Positions 63,727 to 64,000 of a stretch of 64,000 nt of DNA are shown here, one piece after another. How positions within the stretch are numbered: position 1 is the first letter of the stretch; each line of letters begins with the position of its first letter. This DNA comes from Nitrospira sp. Its GTDB lineage: Bacteria; Nitrospirota; Nitrospiria; Nitrospirales; Nitrospiraceae. The stretch lies in contig JANDJE010000011.1 of assembly GCA_024331095.1 (NCBI GenBank), forward strand, positions 1 to 64,000. Direction: 5' to 3'. Below the pieces are notes generated by a model. It had not been told where the DNA came from. It worked only from the letters and a program-made list of their open reading frames with translations, and did not search any database. The translations under genes were made by a program, and so were the position numbers.

Positions 63727-64000
63727 CCATTTGATGATCAGCGTTAATTATCAAAAGAAGAAGGGCGTGAGAAGCGGCTGTGCGACTCAAGAGATTCGAG
63801 CGATACGATTTACTATAGATTTGGATGAAAAGCACAATTGACGAGAGTAAGCATGATGGACAATTATAAGTATTTTTTCTGCTGGTTACATAACTTAAGG
63901 TCGCCCGAATTCTTCGTCGGCTAAAAAGTCAAACGTGCTAGACAAGAGAAGCCCGCTCGCCTTCTAGTGTCATTCCATAAAAGTTGAGCCTAGTGATGCT
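63727..64000. other. AT-rich right edge, no gene seen
   Basis: 274 bp of lower GC than the rest, with only very short open frames (for example a 23-codon frame near 63853). It may begin an accessory segment continuing past the window. TTGACG at 63838 has no good -10 box at normal spacing. Confidence 0.4.

Overview
The window looks like a chromosomal segment of a Gram-negative, GC-rich bacterium of the Nitrospira type (phylum Nitrospirota). This is inferred from the combination of a complete lipid A/LPS operon, a lipoprotein-type copper nitrite reductase beside a secreted truncated globin and a monoheme cytochrome c, sigma54-type signalling genes, and the general protein flavour. No rRNA or other taxonomic marker is present, so the assignment is an inference. 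No tRNA, rRNA, CRISPR array, transposase or phage gene was recognised. Most of the window is densely packed core genome; accessory character appears around 22-31 kb and after about 57 kb.

Layout. 1-8.5 kb: the 5' part of galE, trmL, a secreted TPR protein, a CBS protein, an OmpA-type lipoprotein, mscL, a DUF481 outer-membrane protein, a signal-peptide-bearing YqgE/AlgH protein and bioB. 8.6-14.1 kb (minus strand): an operon-like run rplU-rpmA-obgE-proB-nadD-rsfS-lapAB-bioB, in which LapA-like and LapB-like parts form one protein. 14.2-22 kb: a PilZ protein, ilvE, the glycolytic run gap-pgk-tpiA-secG with a good promoter, and mutS2. 22-31 kb: a 33-residue membrane peptide with its own promoter, then a sigma54 activator, a degenerate HD-GYP protein and a hybrid histidine kinase, then cytochrome c, truncated globin and NirK. 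31-38.3 kb: a membrane-anchored unknown protein, an HD hydrolase, DUF2062, thiL, lon and galU.

38.5-57 kb is one long plus-strand envelope operon behind a near-consensus promoter: bamA, two ompH/skp paralogues, fabZ, lpxA, lpxI, a gnnA-like oxidoreductase, lpxB, msbA, a DUF374 acyltransferase broken by a one-base shift in an A9 tract, waaA, lpxK, a waaF-gmhB fusion, a methyltransferase and two GT9 glycosyltransferases. Together these build Kdo2-lipid A and the heptose inner core and flip it across the inner membrane, while BamA and the Skp proteins serve the outer-membrane protein side.

57-64 kb is the start of an O-antigen/exopolysaccharide locus: a winged-helix regulator, an MNT/HEPN pair, a NusG-family antiterminator, a DegT aminotransferase and rfbB-rfbA-rfbC for dTDP-rhamnose. 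The rfbA-rfbC junction is present twice as an imperfect 54-bp direct repeat around a 733-bp insert carrying a DUF4258/DUF2283 gene pair. The most unusual items are this insert, the A9 frameshift, the gnnA-like/DegT pair that may make 2,3-diamino lipid A, the LapA-LapB and WaaF-GmhB fusions, and the degenerate signalling trio.
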